Both the position numbers and the translations under genes were made by a program. A stretch of DNA of 64,000 nucleotides, taken from the NCBI RefSeq assembly GCF_030581005.1, contig NZ_JAUQSX010000001.1, positions 930,001-994,000 of the forward strand, given 5' to 3'. Below the pieces are notes generated by a model, which made no database searches, was not told the origin of the DNA, and saw only the letters and a program-made list of their open reading frames with translations. This document shows positions 1-7,945 of the stretch, in pieces. Numbering within the stretch: position 1 is the stretch's first letter; each line of letters starts with the position of its first letter. Source of the DNA: Hymenobacter mellowenesis. GTDB lineage: Bacteria; Bacteroidota; Bacteroidia; Cytophagales; Hymenobacteraceae.

Positions 1-2
1 AC

Positions 3-332
3 GTCATTCTGATTGATACCCCGCCGGTGGGTCTGGTGACAGATGGCATCCTAATTATGCGCAAAGCGGATATCCCGCTCTACATTGTGCGGGCTGATTA
101 TTCGCGTAAGGCCTTCATTAAGAACCTGAACCGCCTCATGCGCAGCAACAACCTCACCAACATGTGCACCATCCTCAACGATGCACCGGCTGGCGCGGGC
201 TATGGCTATGGATATGGCTACGGCTACGGCTACGGCTACGGCAACTACGGTGGCTACGGCCAGGGCTATTACGAAGAGCCATCCAGCCGGCCCCTCACCT
301 TCGGCCAAAAGTTGAAGAAGTTTTTCACCTAA
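3..332 (+). CDS. C-terminal part of a Wzc-like bacterial tyrosine kinase (partial)
   Basis: The reading frame is open from the left edge, so this is the last ~109 residues of a larger protein. It opens with VILIDTPPVG, which fits the Walker B-type strand of BY-kinases, the P-loop tyrosine autokinases of exopolysaccharide export (Wzc/CapB type). It ends in a striking tail with GYGYGYGYGYGYGYG, then more Tyr residues and a basic KLKKFF end. In this family the C-terminal Tyr cluster is the site of trans-autophosphorylation, whose state controls polymer export at the inner membrane. The next gene, 14 bases downstream, is the matching phosphatase, which supports the call. The N-terminal chain-length and transmembrane part lies outside the window. 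Confidence 0.85.
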   Translation, partial: VILIDTPPVGLVTDGILIMRKADIPLYIVRADYSRKAFIKNLNRLMRSNNLTNMCTILNDAPAGAGYGYGYGYGYGYGYGNYGGYGQGYYEEPSSRPLTFGQKLKKFFT

Positions 333-346
333 CACACTTTAGATAA

Positions 347-1126
347 ATGGCTTCGCTCTGGCAAAAGCTTTTTGGCGGGGCCGCGCCGGCCGCCAATCTG
401 GCGCCGCCGGTGGCTGCCCTAGCTACGTTGGGGGCCGACATGCACTCGCACCTGCTGCCCGGCCTCGACGATGGAGCCGAAACGGTGGAGCATTCGGTAG
501 AATTGCTACGGGCCCTGCGCGAGCTGGGCTTTCGCAAGCTGGTGATGACGCCCCACATCATGGGCGACTTCTACAAGAACACCCCGGAAGGCATCCGGGC
601 GGCGCTGAAGCTGCTGCGAGACGCTGCCACTGAGGCCGGCCTGACTGATGTAGAATTAGACTGTGCGGCCGAGTATTACCTGGACGAGTTCCTGGGCCGA
701 AAGCTGGCCGATGGCACCGAAATGCTCACCTTCGGCGGGGAGAAGCGGTATTTGCTGTTTGAGACATCGTACATGAACGAGCCGCTCAACCTGTTCGAAA
801 TCATCTTCGAGATGAAAGCGCAGGGCTACCGGCCGGTGCTGGCCCACCCCGAGCGCTACACCTACCTGTACGGCCGCTTCGCGGAAATTGAGAAGATGCG
901 CCGCGATTACGACGTGCTCCTGCAAGTGAACCTGAATTCACTGTCGGGCTACTACTCGCCGGGCGCTAAGAAAGTAGCAGAGCAGCTGATTGACGGCGGC
1001 TTGGTTGATTTTGTGGGTACTGATACCCATCACCTGCGCCACACCGACACCCTGCTGCGCCGTACCGTGCCGCAGCCCTACCTGGAAAAGCTGCTGAAAA
1101 TGCCGCTGCTGAACAATACGCTCTGA
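347..1126 (+). CDS. CpsB/YwqE-type PHP-family protein-tyrosine phosphatase
   Basis: A 259-residue protein of the normal length for the CpsB/CapC/YwqE family of metal-dependent PHP tyrosine phosphatases. Metal-binding motifs are visible in order: DMHSHLLPGLDDG (His33, His35), MTPHIM (His70), CAAEYY, HPERY (about residue 167) and GTDTHH near the C-terminus. Family members dephosphorylate the C-terminal Tyr cluster of a BY-kinase and so set capsule or exopolysaccharide output. The preceding gene is such a kinase with a Tyr-rich tail, and the 14-base spacing suggests one operon. The ATG at 347 directly precedes the conserved region; no signal peptide is seen, which fits a cytoplasmic enzyme. Confidence 0.9.
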   Translation: MASLWQKLFGGAAPAANLAPPVAALATLGADMHSHLLPGLDDGAETVEHSVELLRALRELGFRKLVMTPHIMGDFYKNTPEGIRAALKLLRDAATEAGLTDVELDCAAEYYLDEFLGRKLADGTEMLTFGGEKRYLLFETSYMNEPLNLFEIIFEMKAQGYRPVLAHPERYTYLYGRFAEIEKMRRDYDVLLQVNLNSLSGYYSPGAKKVAEQLIDGGLVDFVGTDTHHLRHTDTLLRRTVPQPYLEKLLKMPLLNNTL

Positions 1127-1138
1127 TGACTTTGTTTT

Positions 1139-1220
1139 TGGTTGTCAGTTGTTAGCTGTTAACTACTCTGCTGAACACCTAGCAACTGACAACGAGCAAC
1201 TGACAACGAGCAACTAACAA
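1139..1220. repeat. Short intergenic inverted and tandem repeat
   Basis: Positions 1141-1155 (GTTGTCAGTTGTTAG) pair with 1179-1193 with one mismatch. The right arm is also tandemly repeated: GCAACTGACAACGA at 1182-1195 and again at 1196-1209, followed by a partial third copy. It fills the gap between the phosphatase and the epimerase and may form a hairpin in the transcript. There is no terminator-like T tract. Confidence 0.7.
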
Positions 1221-1228
1221 TTAAATCT

Positions 1229-2245
1229 ATGGTTTTCGTTACCGGCGGCACGGGCCTCATTGGCTCTTTTCTGTTGCGGGCCCTGCGCGAGCGGGGGCTG
1301 CCGGTGCGTGCCCTGCACCGGGGGGCGGTGCCCACCACGGCCGCGCCGGGTGTGGAATGGATAGCCGGCGACCTGCTGGATACCGAGCAGCTGCGCGCCG
1401 CCCTCACGCCCGATGTGACGCACGTATTCCACTGTGCTGGGCTGGTATCGTACGCCCCGCAGGACGAAACCCTGCTGCTGCAGGTGAATGTGGAAGGCAC
1501 GGCCGCCGTGGTAGACGCCTGTCTGGAGAGGCCGGGCATCCGGTTGGCGTATGTGTCGTCGGTAGCGGCGCTGGGCACACCGTCGGGCGCTGCCACGGCT
1601 ACCGGAACGCTGAGCGTGACGGAGGCAGCCACCTGGGACCTTGGCGCCGCGCACCCGGCCTATGCGACCTCGAAGTACCTCGGCGAGTTAGAAGTGTGGC
1701 GAGGCGTGGCCGAGGGCTTGTCTGCCGTCATCGTAAATCCGTCGGTGGTGCTGGGGCCGGGCGACTGGAACCGCAGCAGCACCCGCCTGCTGCGCTACGC
1801 CCACCAGCAACACCGCTTCTACACCCGCGGGCTAGTCAATTTCGTGGATGTGCGCGACGTGGTGGCCCAACTACTGGCCCTGGCCCTCGACCACCCGGAG
1901 GTGAGCGGGGAGCGCTACATTCTGAGCGCCGAAGCCCTGCCGCTCGGCGACTTTTTCCGGCAGGCGGCGGCGGCTTTGCAGCGCCGCCCGCCCACGGTGG
2001 CTGTGCCCGACTGGGCTGCCGAAGTCATCTGGCGGCTGGAGCACGCCCGGGCGGTGCTCACGGGTGCGCGGCCGCTCATTACGAAAGACACGGCGCGGGC
2101 CGGCCGTCGGCCGGTGGTGTACGCACACGGCAAAGTCCAAAGTGCTACAGGGCTCACATTCCGCCCGTTAGCCGAGACACTGGCCTGGTGCGCGGCCGGA
2201 TTGAGCGAAAACCCGACCAGCGCCCCGGCGGTTATCGTATCTTAG
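1229..2245 (+). CDS. NAD-dependent epimerase/dehydratase (extended SDR)
   Basis: A 338-residue extended short-chain dehydrogenase. The Rossmann dinucleotide motif TGGTGLIG is at residues 5-12, directly after the start codon, which fixes the start. The catalytic pair is Tyr145/Lys149 in YATSK, with SS at 110-111 completing the triad. Such enzymes act on nucleotide sugars or, in a dihydroflavonol-reductase-like branch, on other hydroxyl/ketone substrates. The segment after YATSK (VIVNPSVVLGPGDW) resembles that second branch, so the substrate is open. The upstream kinase/phosphatase pair hints at surface polysaccharide, but an 100-base spacer with repeats separates them. Confidence 0.8.
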   Translation: MVFVTGGTGLIGSFLLRALRERGLPVRALHRGAVPTTAAPGVEWIAGDLLDTEQLRAALTPDVTHVFHCAGLVSYAPQDETLLLQVNVEGTAAVVDACLERPGIRLAYVSSVAALGTPSGAATATGTLSVTEAATWDLGAAHPAYATSKYLGELEVWRGVAEGLSAVIVNPSVVLGPGDWNRSSTRLLRYAHQQHRFYTRGLVNFVDVRDVVAQLLALALDHPEVSGERYILSAEALPLGDFFRQAAAALQRRPPTVAVPDWAAEVIWRLEHARAVLTGARPLITKDTARAGRRPVVYAHGKVQSATGLTFRPLAETLAWCAAGLSENPTSAPAVIVS

Positions 2246-2403
2246 CAAGAGCCGGATTGCACGGTTTTGCTCAATATTTGTTATCATTGACAGAGTACTA
2301 GCAAGTGGAGTGAACAACGGTTTGCCGGCGGCTTATTTTTTGTTATCCGACGCTCAGGCCGCCCGTTCACAAAACCCCGATTAATCCACTTAACGGCGAT
2401 TTT

Positions 2404-3807
2404 ATGCGCATGAACGAACATTTTGAAAACCACCGGGCTGTGCTGGACACCGTGCGCCGCTTCGAGCGCATGCTGGCCCAGCAGGAGTCCGTTTTCTTCG
2501 ACTTGGAGGACTTCGAGAACATCATCGACCATTACGTCACCAACGCTGAATTTGACAAGGCCCTGCAGGCCTGCGAGGCCGCGCTGGGTCAATACCCCTT
2601 CTCAACCGAGTTACTGATTGACCGCGCTCAGGTGACGGCCATGCGCGGCGACTACACCGAAGCCGAGCGCCAGATTGACGCCGTAGCTGCCCTCGACCCT
2701 ACCAACGCCGACGTGGCCGTGACGCGCGGCATCATCAGCACGCAGCGCGGCGAATTTGCCGAGGCGGTGGAGTTTTTCCGGGCCGGCCTGGAACAGGAGC
2801 CCGAGCGCGAGGACATTCATTTCAACCTCGGCCTGGCTTTCCAGAGCTGGCAGAAATTCAAGAGCGCGGCCAAGCACTACAAGCAAAGCCTGCGCCTGAA
2901 CCCCGACAACGAAACCGGCGTGCAAGAGCTCCTGCACTGCCTCGACATCACGGGTCGGCTGGAGGAGCATGAGGAGTTCTTCAAGCGCTTCACCGACGAT
3001 GACCCGTACTCGGCCACGGCTTGGTACAACCTGGGTCAATACTGGTACCGCCGCGAAGACTTCACGAAGGCCGCGGAGGCGTTCGATTTCGCCGTGACCA
3101 TCAGCCCCGATTTCCACGACGCCCACCACTGGCTGGCTGACACCTTTGTGTGCCAGCAGGAGTACCAGAAGGCCATTGCCGAGTTTGAGCAGGCCTACCC
3201 GGCCGGCCAGCCGACTGATGAGGCCCTGTGCAACATCGGCGAATGCTACGAGAAGCTACGCGAGTGGGAGCCCGCCCGCAAATACTACCGCCAGGCGCTG
3301 GAGCTAAACCCAGAGATGGACGAGGCGTGGTTTGGCCAGGGTGTGCTGCTGCAGGAACAGGGGCGTTGGTTTGAGGCCATCCATTACTTCCGCAAGGCTA
3401 CCGAGTTGTATGCGGAGAGCGGCGAGTACTGGTCGGCGCTGGGCGCAGCCGAGAACCAGGTGGGCAACGTGGTGAGCGCGCTTGAATCGTACGAGAAAGC
3501 CACTGAAGTGGCTCCCGACGACGTGCAGGGCTGGGTGAGCTGGAGCGCCATTCTCTACGAGCAGGGCCACTTTTCTGAAGCCGTAGAACTGGTGCGCCAC
3601 GCCGTGGAGCTGCATCCGATGGAGGCGCATTTTCAGTATATGCTGTGCGCCTACCTGCTGGCCGACGGCCGCATGCGCGAGGCCTACAACACCCTCGAAA
3701 CGGCCCTCACGCTCAACTACGAGCAACACGTACTGCTATTCGACTATTTCCCGGAACTGCGTGAGCAGCCGGGCCTCAAGAAATTGATTGAGCAGTTTCG
3801 GAAATAA
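2404..3807 (+). CDS. Tetratricopeptide-repeat protein
   Basis: A 467-residue protein made almost wholly of TPR-type helical repeats. Recurring W/Y-x-x-L/I-G, A-x-x-x-F/Y and P-x-x motifs are visible from about residue 45 to 440 (for example AWYNLGQYWYRREDFTKAAE and the similar stretches before and after it). No signal peptide, transmembrane segment or enzymatic motif is seen, so it is probably a cytoplasmic scaffold. A second ATG lies two codons downstream (2410). A strong terminator follows at 3838. Related long TPR proteins are common in Bacteroidota, but no specific partner is evident here. Confidence 0.8.
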   Translation: MRMNEHFENHRAVLDTVRRFERMLAQQESVFFDLEDFENIIDHYVTNAEFDKALQACEAALGQYPFSTELLIDRAQVTAMRGDYTEAERQIDAVAALDPTNADVAVTRGIISTQRGEFAEAVEFFRAGLEQEPEREDIHFNLGLAFQSWQKFKSAAKHYKQSLRLNPDNETGVQELLHCLDITGRLEEHEEFFKRFTDDDPYSATAWYNLGQYWYRREDFTKAAEAFDFAVTISPDFHDAHHWLADTFVCQQEYQKAIAEFEQAYPAGQPTDEALCNIGECYEKLREWEPARKYYRQALELNPEMDEAWFGQGVLLQEQGRWFEAIHYFRKATELYAESGEYWSALGAAENQVGNVVSALESYEKATEVAPDDVQGWVSWSAILYEQGHFSEAVELVRHAVELHPMEAHFQYMLCAYLLADGRMREAYNTLETALTLNYEQHVLLFDYFPELREQPGLKKLIEQFRK

Positions 3808-3837
3808 CATTTCCCTCACTTAGACGCTACTTTTGTA

Positions 3838-3868
3838 ACCGCCCGTTCTCGCGAACGGGCGGTTTTTT
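3838..3868 (+). terminator. Rho-independent terminator after the TPR gene
   Basis: ACCGCCCGTTC, loop TCGC, GAACGGGCGGT, then a run of six T. It is a perfect 11-bp stem about 30 bases past the stop codon. Confidence 0.93.
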
Positions 3869-3934
3869 GTTGCCGGCTCCACCCGTTTCCGGCCGCTGTT
3901 TTCTCCTAAATCAACTGTTTTACACCTCAAATTG

Positions 3935-4765
3935 ATGAATTACGACCTCTCTCAACTTCCTGAGCGCACGGCCAAGCCCCGCGAGCAAGGCTACACCATG
4001 GTGATGGACAAAGGCATGAGCCTGCGCGAAGTGGAAGATTTTCTGGAAGTGGGCGGCGCCTACACCGACGTGGTGAAGCTGGGGTGGGCCACCTCCTACG
4101 TGGTGCCCAACCTCCAGCGCAAGCTCGAAATCTACCGCGCGGCCGGCATTCCGGTGTATTTCGGCGGCACGCTGTTTGAAGCTTTCATCATCCGCAACCA
4201 GTTTGACGATTACCGCCGTCTGCTCGACAAGTTCGGCATGGAGTACGCCGAGGTGTCGGACGGCAGCATCGACCTCGACCACGGCCGCAAGTGCGAGTAC
4301 ATCCGCGAGCTGAGCAAGGGCGTGCGCGTGCTGAGCGAAGTGGGCTCGAAGGACGCCGAAAAAATCATTCCGCCTTACAAGTGGATTTCGCAGATGGAAA
4401 CCGAACTCGAAGCCGGCGCCATCAAGGTGATTGGTGAGGCCCGCGAGGGCGGCAATGTAGGCCTGTTCCGCAGCACCGGCGAGGTGCGCTCGGGCCTGGT
4501 AGAGGAAATCCTGACCAAGATTCCGGCCGAGAAAATCATCTGGGAGGCCCCGCAGAAGGCCCAGCAGGTGTGGTTCATCAAGCTGCTGGGCTCCAACGTG
4601 AACGTGGGCAACATCGCCCCCAACGAAGTAGTGAGCCTCGAAACCATTCGATTGGGCCTGCGCGGCGACACCTTCACCCACTTCCTTGACATGGACGCCG
4701 TGGACCCCATGTTCCACCCGGCTGCCAAGAGCACCAAGCCGGGCACGTCGATGCCCCGCGGCTAA
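3935..4765 (+). CDS. Phosphosulfolactate synthase-like protein (ComA family)
   Basis: A 276-residue TIM-barrel protein matching the phosphosulfolactate synthase family, which adds sulfite to phosphoenolpyruvate to give (R)-phosphosulfolactate. Family-typical stretches are KPREQGYTMVMDKG, DVVKLGWATSYV, GGTLFEAF, EVSDGSIDL, KVIGEAREGGNVGLF and IIWEAPQKAQQ. An in-frame TTG lies one codon upstream at 3932; the ATG at 3935 (MNYDLSQL) is preferred. In methanogens this step leads to coenzyme M. No other coenzyme M gene is present, and in Bacteroidota a role in making C3 sulfonates for sulfonolipids (via sulfopyruvate and cysteate) is a reasonable inference. It stands alone between two terminators. 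Confidence 0.85.
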   Translation: MNYDLSQLPERTAKPREQGYTMVMDKGMSLREVEDFLEVGGAYTDVVKLGWATSYVVPNLQRKLEIYRAAGIPVYFGGTLFEAFIIRNQFDDYRRLLDKFGMEYAEVSDGSIDLDHGRKCEYIRELSKGVRVLSEVGSKDAEKIIPPYKWISQMETELEAGAIKVIGEAREGGNVGLFRSTGEVRSGLVEEILTKIPAEKIIWEAPQKAQQVWFIKLLGSNVNVGNIAPNEVVSLETIRLGLRGDTFTHFLDMDAVDPMFHPAAKSTKPGTSMPRG

Positions 4766-4823
4766 ACCGGCGATTCGCTTCCGATTTGGCTAACGGTTCG
4801 GAGGCCAGTTAGCCCCCACAAGC

Positions 4824-4860
4824 AAAAAGGCCGGCCCCCTTGCGGGAGCCGGCCTTTTTC
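4824..4860. terminator. Bidirectional terminator between convergent genes
   Basis: AAAAAGGCCGGC, a 12-base loop region, then GCCGGCCTTTTT. The A tract before and T tract after the stem allow termination on both strands, serving the synthase on + and the secreted protein on -. Confidence 0.9.
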
Positions 4861-4877
4861 GTGTTTGTGTCTGAAGC

Positions 4878-7715
4878 TTATTGCTTCACCACTTTCAGGG
4901 TTTTCGTTTCGCCGGAAGGCAGCGTCACGCGCACCATGTAAACACCGGCTTTCAATTCTTTCACACCGTTCACCGGCATGTCGGACAAGCCTTTGTTCAG
5001 CTCAATCGACTCTTCGCGCACCGTACGGCCGGTCATGTCGGTGATGCGCAGTGTGCCTTTGCCGGCATCGTTCGACTCCAATGCGATGTGCAACTCGTCG
5101 TTGGCATTGTAGGGGTTCGGGTAAGCCACTGCGCTAGCAGCCGTTGCTTTGCCATCGAAGCTAACGGTGCGGGGACCGAAATAGTCCTCCTTGCCGTCGA
5201 GGTCGATTTGGTGCAGGCGGTAGTAAACCGTGCCGGCGCTGTAGCTCGTCTTGTCTTCGTAGCTATAGTTGGTCAGCTTCGTAGAGTTAGGAGCGGCGCT
5301 GGCCACATAAGCCACCGTATGAAACTCGGTGCCATTGGTCGAAGCCTGCACTTCGTAGCCTTTGCTGTTGAATTCGGTGGCCGTCTGCCAGGTGATGAGG
5401 GCATTCTTGCCGAAGCGCTTGGCATCGAACGCCGTGAGGCGAACGGGCAGCGGGTTGTTTTGGTCGCCGAGGGTGAAGGTAGCGAAGTTCGTTACGCCCG
5501 TCTTGGATACCGTGTTATTCGTTTGGTCAACCGCACCGTCGCGGCCAATGGCTCCAAAGGTGTTGCCCGAGTTCGTCGAAAGGAAAATAATCAGGCTGGC
5601 TTCAGGAATGCTGCCAGTGCCCGGCGTTCTGGTGTTGGGGCCGTTCAGGTTCATGGTTTCGGCATCGCGGTAGCGGAAAACCATGTTTGCCCGGAGGCCA
5701 CCACTGGACGTTTGCTGGTCGCTGGGCCGCACACCAATGATGCGACGGATGCCGAACCGGCCGCTAACGGGGGAATATGCTTCAACCGTATTGCGGGTAA
5801 CCTCTACGTTGCCGGGGCTATTATTCCCGGTAAATGTCAGAGTCATACCGATGTTGCCGTACGTGCGGGTTTCACCAACCAATACCCCCTGACGGGTTGT
5901 CCGAACAAAGCCATACAGGAAAGAAGGGTCATTCTCCCCGTTCAGCTGTGCGCCGTTGTTGAAGTTGGTAGAGGCCCGGTCAGACAGGAAAACGACGTTG
6001 GTGGCGGGCTGAGTGATGTCCGTAGCCAAAATACCAGCGTTGTTCGACAGCGTAACGTAAGGATTATTTGCCAGCGGGTTAGCAGCGGTAGTGTACACAT
6101 TCGGCGTCATGAAGTTGAGCGCTTCCGAAACGTTCATTACCCCTTGCAGTGTCTTGGTGCCTCCGCCGGAGATGTCGACCCGTACGAACGAGCCGCCCGT
6201 AATATTCTGGTTGCCCCCCGCGAACTCCATGATGGTGTTTTCCCGCTGAATGAAGCTGTCGTACGTGTTGTCGAAGGTGCCGAACACCCGCAACTGACCG
6301 ACTACCAAGCGGGCGATAGAACGTGCTGCCTGCGAGTTACCACCCATCACAAAATTGAGCGTCTGGGCCGGGCCCGAGCCCCTGTTATCGTAAATCAACG
6401 CCCCGCCCGCCGTTTCGTAACGGAAGTCCGAGCGGATATTGGGATAGGGTACACTGTTGCCAGTGCCCAAGTCGCGAATCAGCGCATTCGTAGATGGATT
6501 GGGAATACCATTCGTCCAGTTACCAGCGTCAAACCAGTTGTCGTTAACTGCGCCAGTCCAGATGGTTACGGCAATGGGAGTGCCCCCAACCGTGAAAGTA
6601 GCAGTGGAGTAGCCGGTAGGCGGATAGGTAACGGTGAAAGGAACACCCGTAGAGCTGTTTACCCCACTAGCCTGGTAGTAAATATCAATGGCATAATTGC
6701 CAATTGACGTTACTGCCGATGCACCTATCAGGTTAGGTTGCGGGTTGGAGTTGCTGGGGCTGCTGGGGTCGATGATGAAAGTCCGAACACCGCCCGAGGC
6801 AGTCCCCGATTGCGAGAGCGTGATTGGCTGGAAGGCGCCGCCACCCGACGAAGTAGAGCGAACACGATAATAAAGCACTACGCCGCTCACCGTATTAGAA
6901 CCCGCTTCGGTGGTCGTCACCGTCGTGTTCGTGAGACGTAGCTGTCCGTTGTTGATGTCAAAAGCGCAGGAGGTTCCACCGGCATTCTGGCTGGAGCAGA
7001 AATTATAGCCCGGAAACTGAGGGTTGGTACCGGTGTTCGGGAAGTAGTACGAGGTTGCATTCCCACCATCAGAGGCAATCTGAATGTTGGCAGGGTTAAG
7101 CGTGGGGGCCGGAGCACGGGTACCCGTCACATCAAAAAAAGCTGTATAGCCCGCACCGCCGTTATCGTCGCGAGTAGTCAGTACCGGGCCGGAACCGTTG
7201 CGGTAAGTAGCGCGGTAGCTTACTGAAAGGGAATAACCATCACCGGCCGTTTGAATGAGCGGAATGATGCTTGTGGCTGCAGTAGAGTTAGAGAAAGTGC
7301 GTACGCCTCCGCTTGCAGTGGTCTGCGCAAGTTGAACAGTGCCCGACGAAACAGGGTTGAAGCTAGGGTCATAAATCGTGTAGTCGATAAAAGCACCGTT
7401 GACGACGCTCGTGCCGGTTTCGGTGGTGGTCAGGGTGCCGCCGTTGAAAATAAGCGTACCTGTGTTGATGTCGAACTTCGGCGCTGTGGTGGAACCCGGC
7501 TTCTGGTCAATTAGCGTAGAGCCATCATAAGTGGCTTTCGCATAAGTATTGTTGCCGTTGCCTTGGTTAACGATTACCTGTGCACTGCCTAGTGTCACAG
7601 CGGCTTGCACCGTTTGCGTCGAGCCTAGGCCGACAAAAATGGCGAACAGCGGGAGCAAAAAGCTGAGGAAGCGCCGCTGTCGCAACAGCTTCTGAGTAAA
7701 TGTTAAAGTTTGCAT
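4878..7715 (-). CDS. Large secreted protein with type IX secretion C-terminal domain
   Basis: About 945 residues. The ATG at 7715 (MQTLTFTQKLL) begins a good signal peptide (basic QRRF, then a hydrophobic run ending near QAAV). The frame is open up to 7859, but that upstream part reads through AT-rich repeats and is treated as non-coding. The middle is Thr/Ser/Asn/Gly-rich with repeated strand patterns, including twice the motif ending TVSG/VVNGxxxxY with 'GGVRTF', suggesting related beta-sandwich repeats. Near the end an FN3-like segment (PVRLTAFDAKR, ALITWQTATE) precedes a Por-type sorting domain (AYPNPYN ... GVYMVRVTLPSGETKTLKVVKQ). Members are exported and anchored at the surface or released. 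Function unknown; an adhesin or matrix protein is possible. Base composition is visibly less GC-rich than its neighbours. Confidence 0.8.
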   Translation of the reverse strand: MQTLTFTQKLLRQRRFLSFLLPLFAIFVGLGSTQTVQAAVTLGSAQVIVNQGNGNNTYAKATYDGSTLIDQKPGSTTAPKFDINTGTLIFNGGTLTTTETGTSVVNGAFIDYTIYDPSFNPVSSGTVQLAQTTASGGVRTFSNSTAATSIIPLIQTAGDGYSLSVSYRATYRNGSGPVLTTRDDNGGAGYTAFFDVTGTRAPAPTLNPANIQIASDGGNATSYYFPNTGTNPQFPGYNFCSSQNAGGTSCAFDINNGQLRLTNTTVTTTEAGSNTVSGVVLYYRVRSTSSGGGAFQPITLSQSGTASGGVRTFIIDPSSPSNSNPQPNLIGASAVTSIGNYAIDIYYQASGVNSSTGVPFTVTYPPTGYSTATFTVGGTPIAVTIWTGAVNDNWFDAGNWTNGIPNPSTNALIRDLGTGNSVPYPNIRSDFRYETAGGALIYDNRGSGPAQTLNFVMGGNSQAARSIARLVVGQLRVFGTFDNTYDSFIQRENTIMEFAGGNQNITGGSFVRVDISGGGTKTLQGVMNVSEALNFMTPNVYTTAANPLANNPYVTLSNNAGILATDITQPATNVVFLSDRASTNFNNGAQLNGENDPSFLYGFVRTTRQGVLVGETRTYGNIGMTLTFTGNNSPGNVEVTRNTVEAYSPVSGRFGIRRIIGVRPSDQQTSSGGLRANMVFRYRDAETMNLNGPNTRTPGTGSIPEASLIIFLSTNSGNTFGAIGRDGAVDQTNNTVSKTGVTNFATFTLGDQNNPLPVRLTAFDAKRFGKNALITWQTATEFNSKGYEVQASTNGTEFHTVAYVASAAPNSTKLTNYSYEDKTSYSAGTVYYRLHQIDLDGKEDYFGPRTVSFDGKATAASAVAYPNPYNANDELHIALESNDAGKGTLRITDMTGRTVREESIELNKGLSDMPVNGVKELKAGVYMVRVTLPSGETKTLKVVKQ

Positions 7716-7790
7716 TTGGATTGGGAATTGGATGTAAAAAGGAGGGAAACGAAAAGCCCGTGTTTCGTCACGAGGCGCATATACGCAGGA

Positions 7791-7850
7791 GTTGGGAAAA
7801 GGTAAACCTGTTTGGGAAAAAAGTAACCCAACTTGGGAAAAGTTAAATAT
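7791..7850. repeat. Three degenerate tandem TTGGGAAAA units upstream of the secreted-protein gene
   Basis: GTTGGGAAAAGGTAAACC, TTTGGGAAAAAAGTAACC and CTTGGGAAAAGTTAAAT follow one another about 20-22 bases apart, roughly two helix turns. They lie 75-135 bases upstream of the ATG at 7715, in the usual place for regulator binding. Function is inferred from position and spacing. Confidence 0.65.
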
Positions 7851-7858
7851 TTTGTTCA

Positions 7859-7878
7859 AATCATTATTAATAATGATT
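7859..7878. promoter_or_regulatory. Perfect 20-bp AT-only palindrome
   Basis: AATCATTATTAATAATGATT is exactly self-complementary. It sits between the tandem TTGGGAAAA units and the end of the bestrophin-like gene. It could be an operator for a dimeric regulator or a short hairpin; there is no direct proof of either. Confidence 0.5.
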
Positions 7879-7945
7879 CCTGGATGTTGTGCGTAGCCAC
7901 TGCGTCAAGCAGGCCATCCGGTGTGCGAAACACCAGAGGCAGAAG

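Noticed and set aside
1182..1220. Tandem repeats as a CRISPR array
   Set aside because: Units are only 14 bases, adjacent with no spacers, and no cas gene is near.
3828..3835. TACTTTTG as a promoter for the phosphosulfolactate synthase gene
   Set aside because: A strong terminator lies immediately downstream at 3838-3868, and there is no -33 element.
4881..6707. 608-codon open frame on the + strand opposite the large secreted protein
   Set aside because: Its translation shows no domain, and the opposite strand encodes a clear signal peptide, repeats and sorting domain. GC-rich codons leave antisense frames open.
7716..7859. Upstream extension of the large secreted protein
   Set aside because: It reads through the tandem repeat array and would bury the signal peptide 48 residues inside the protein.
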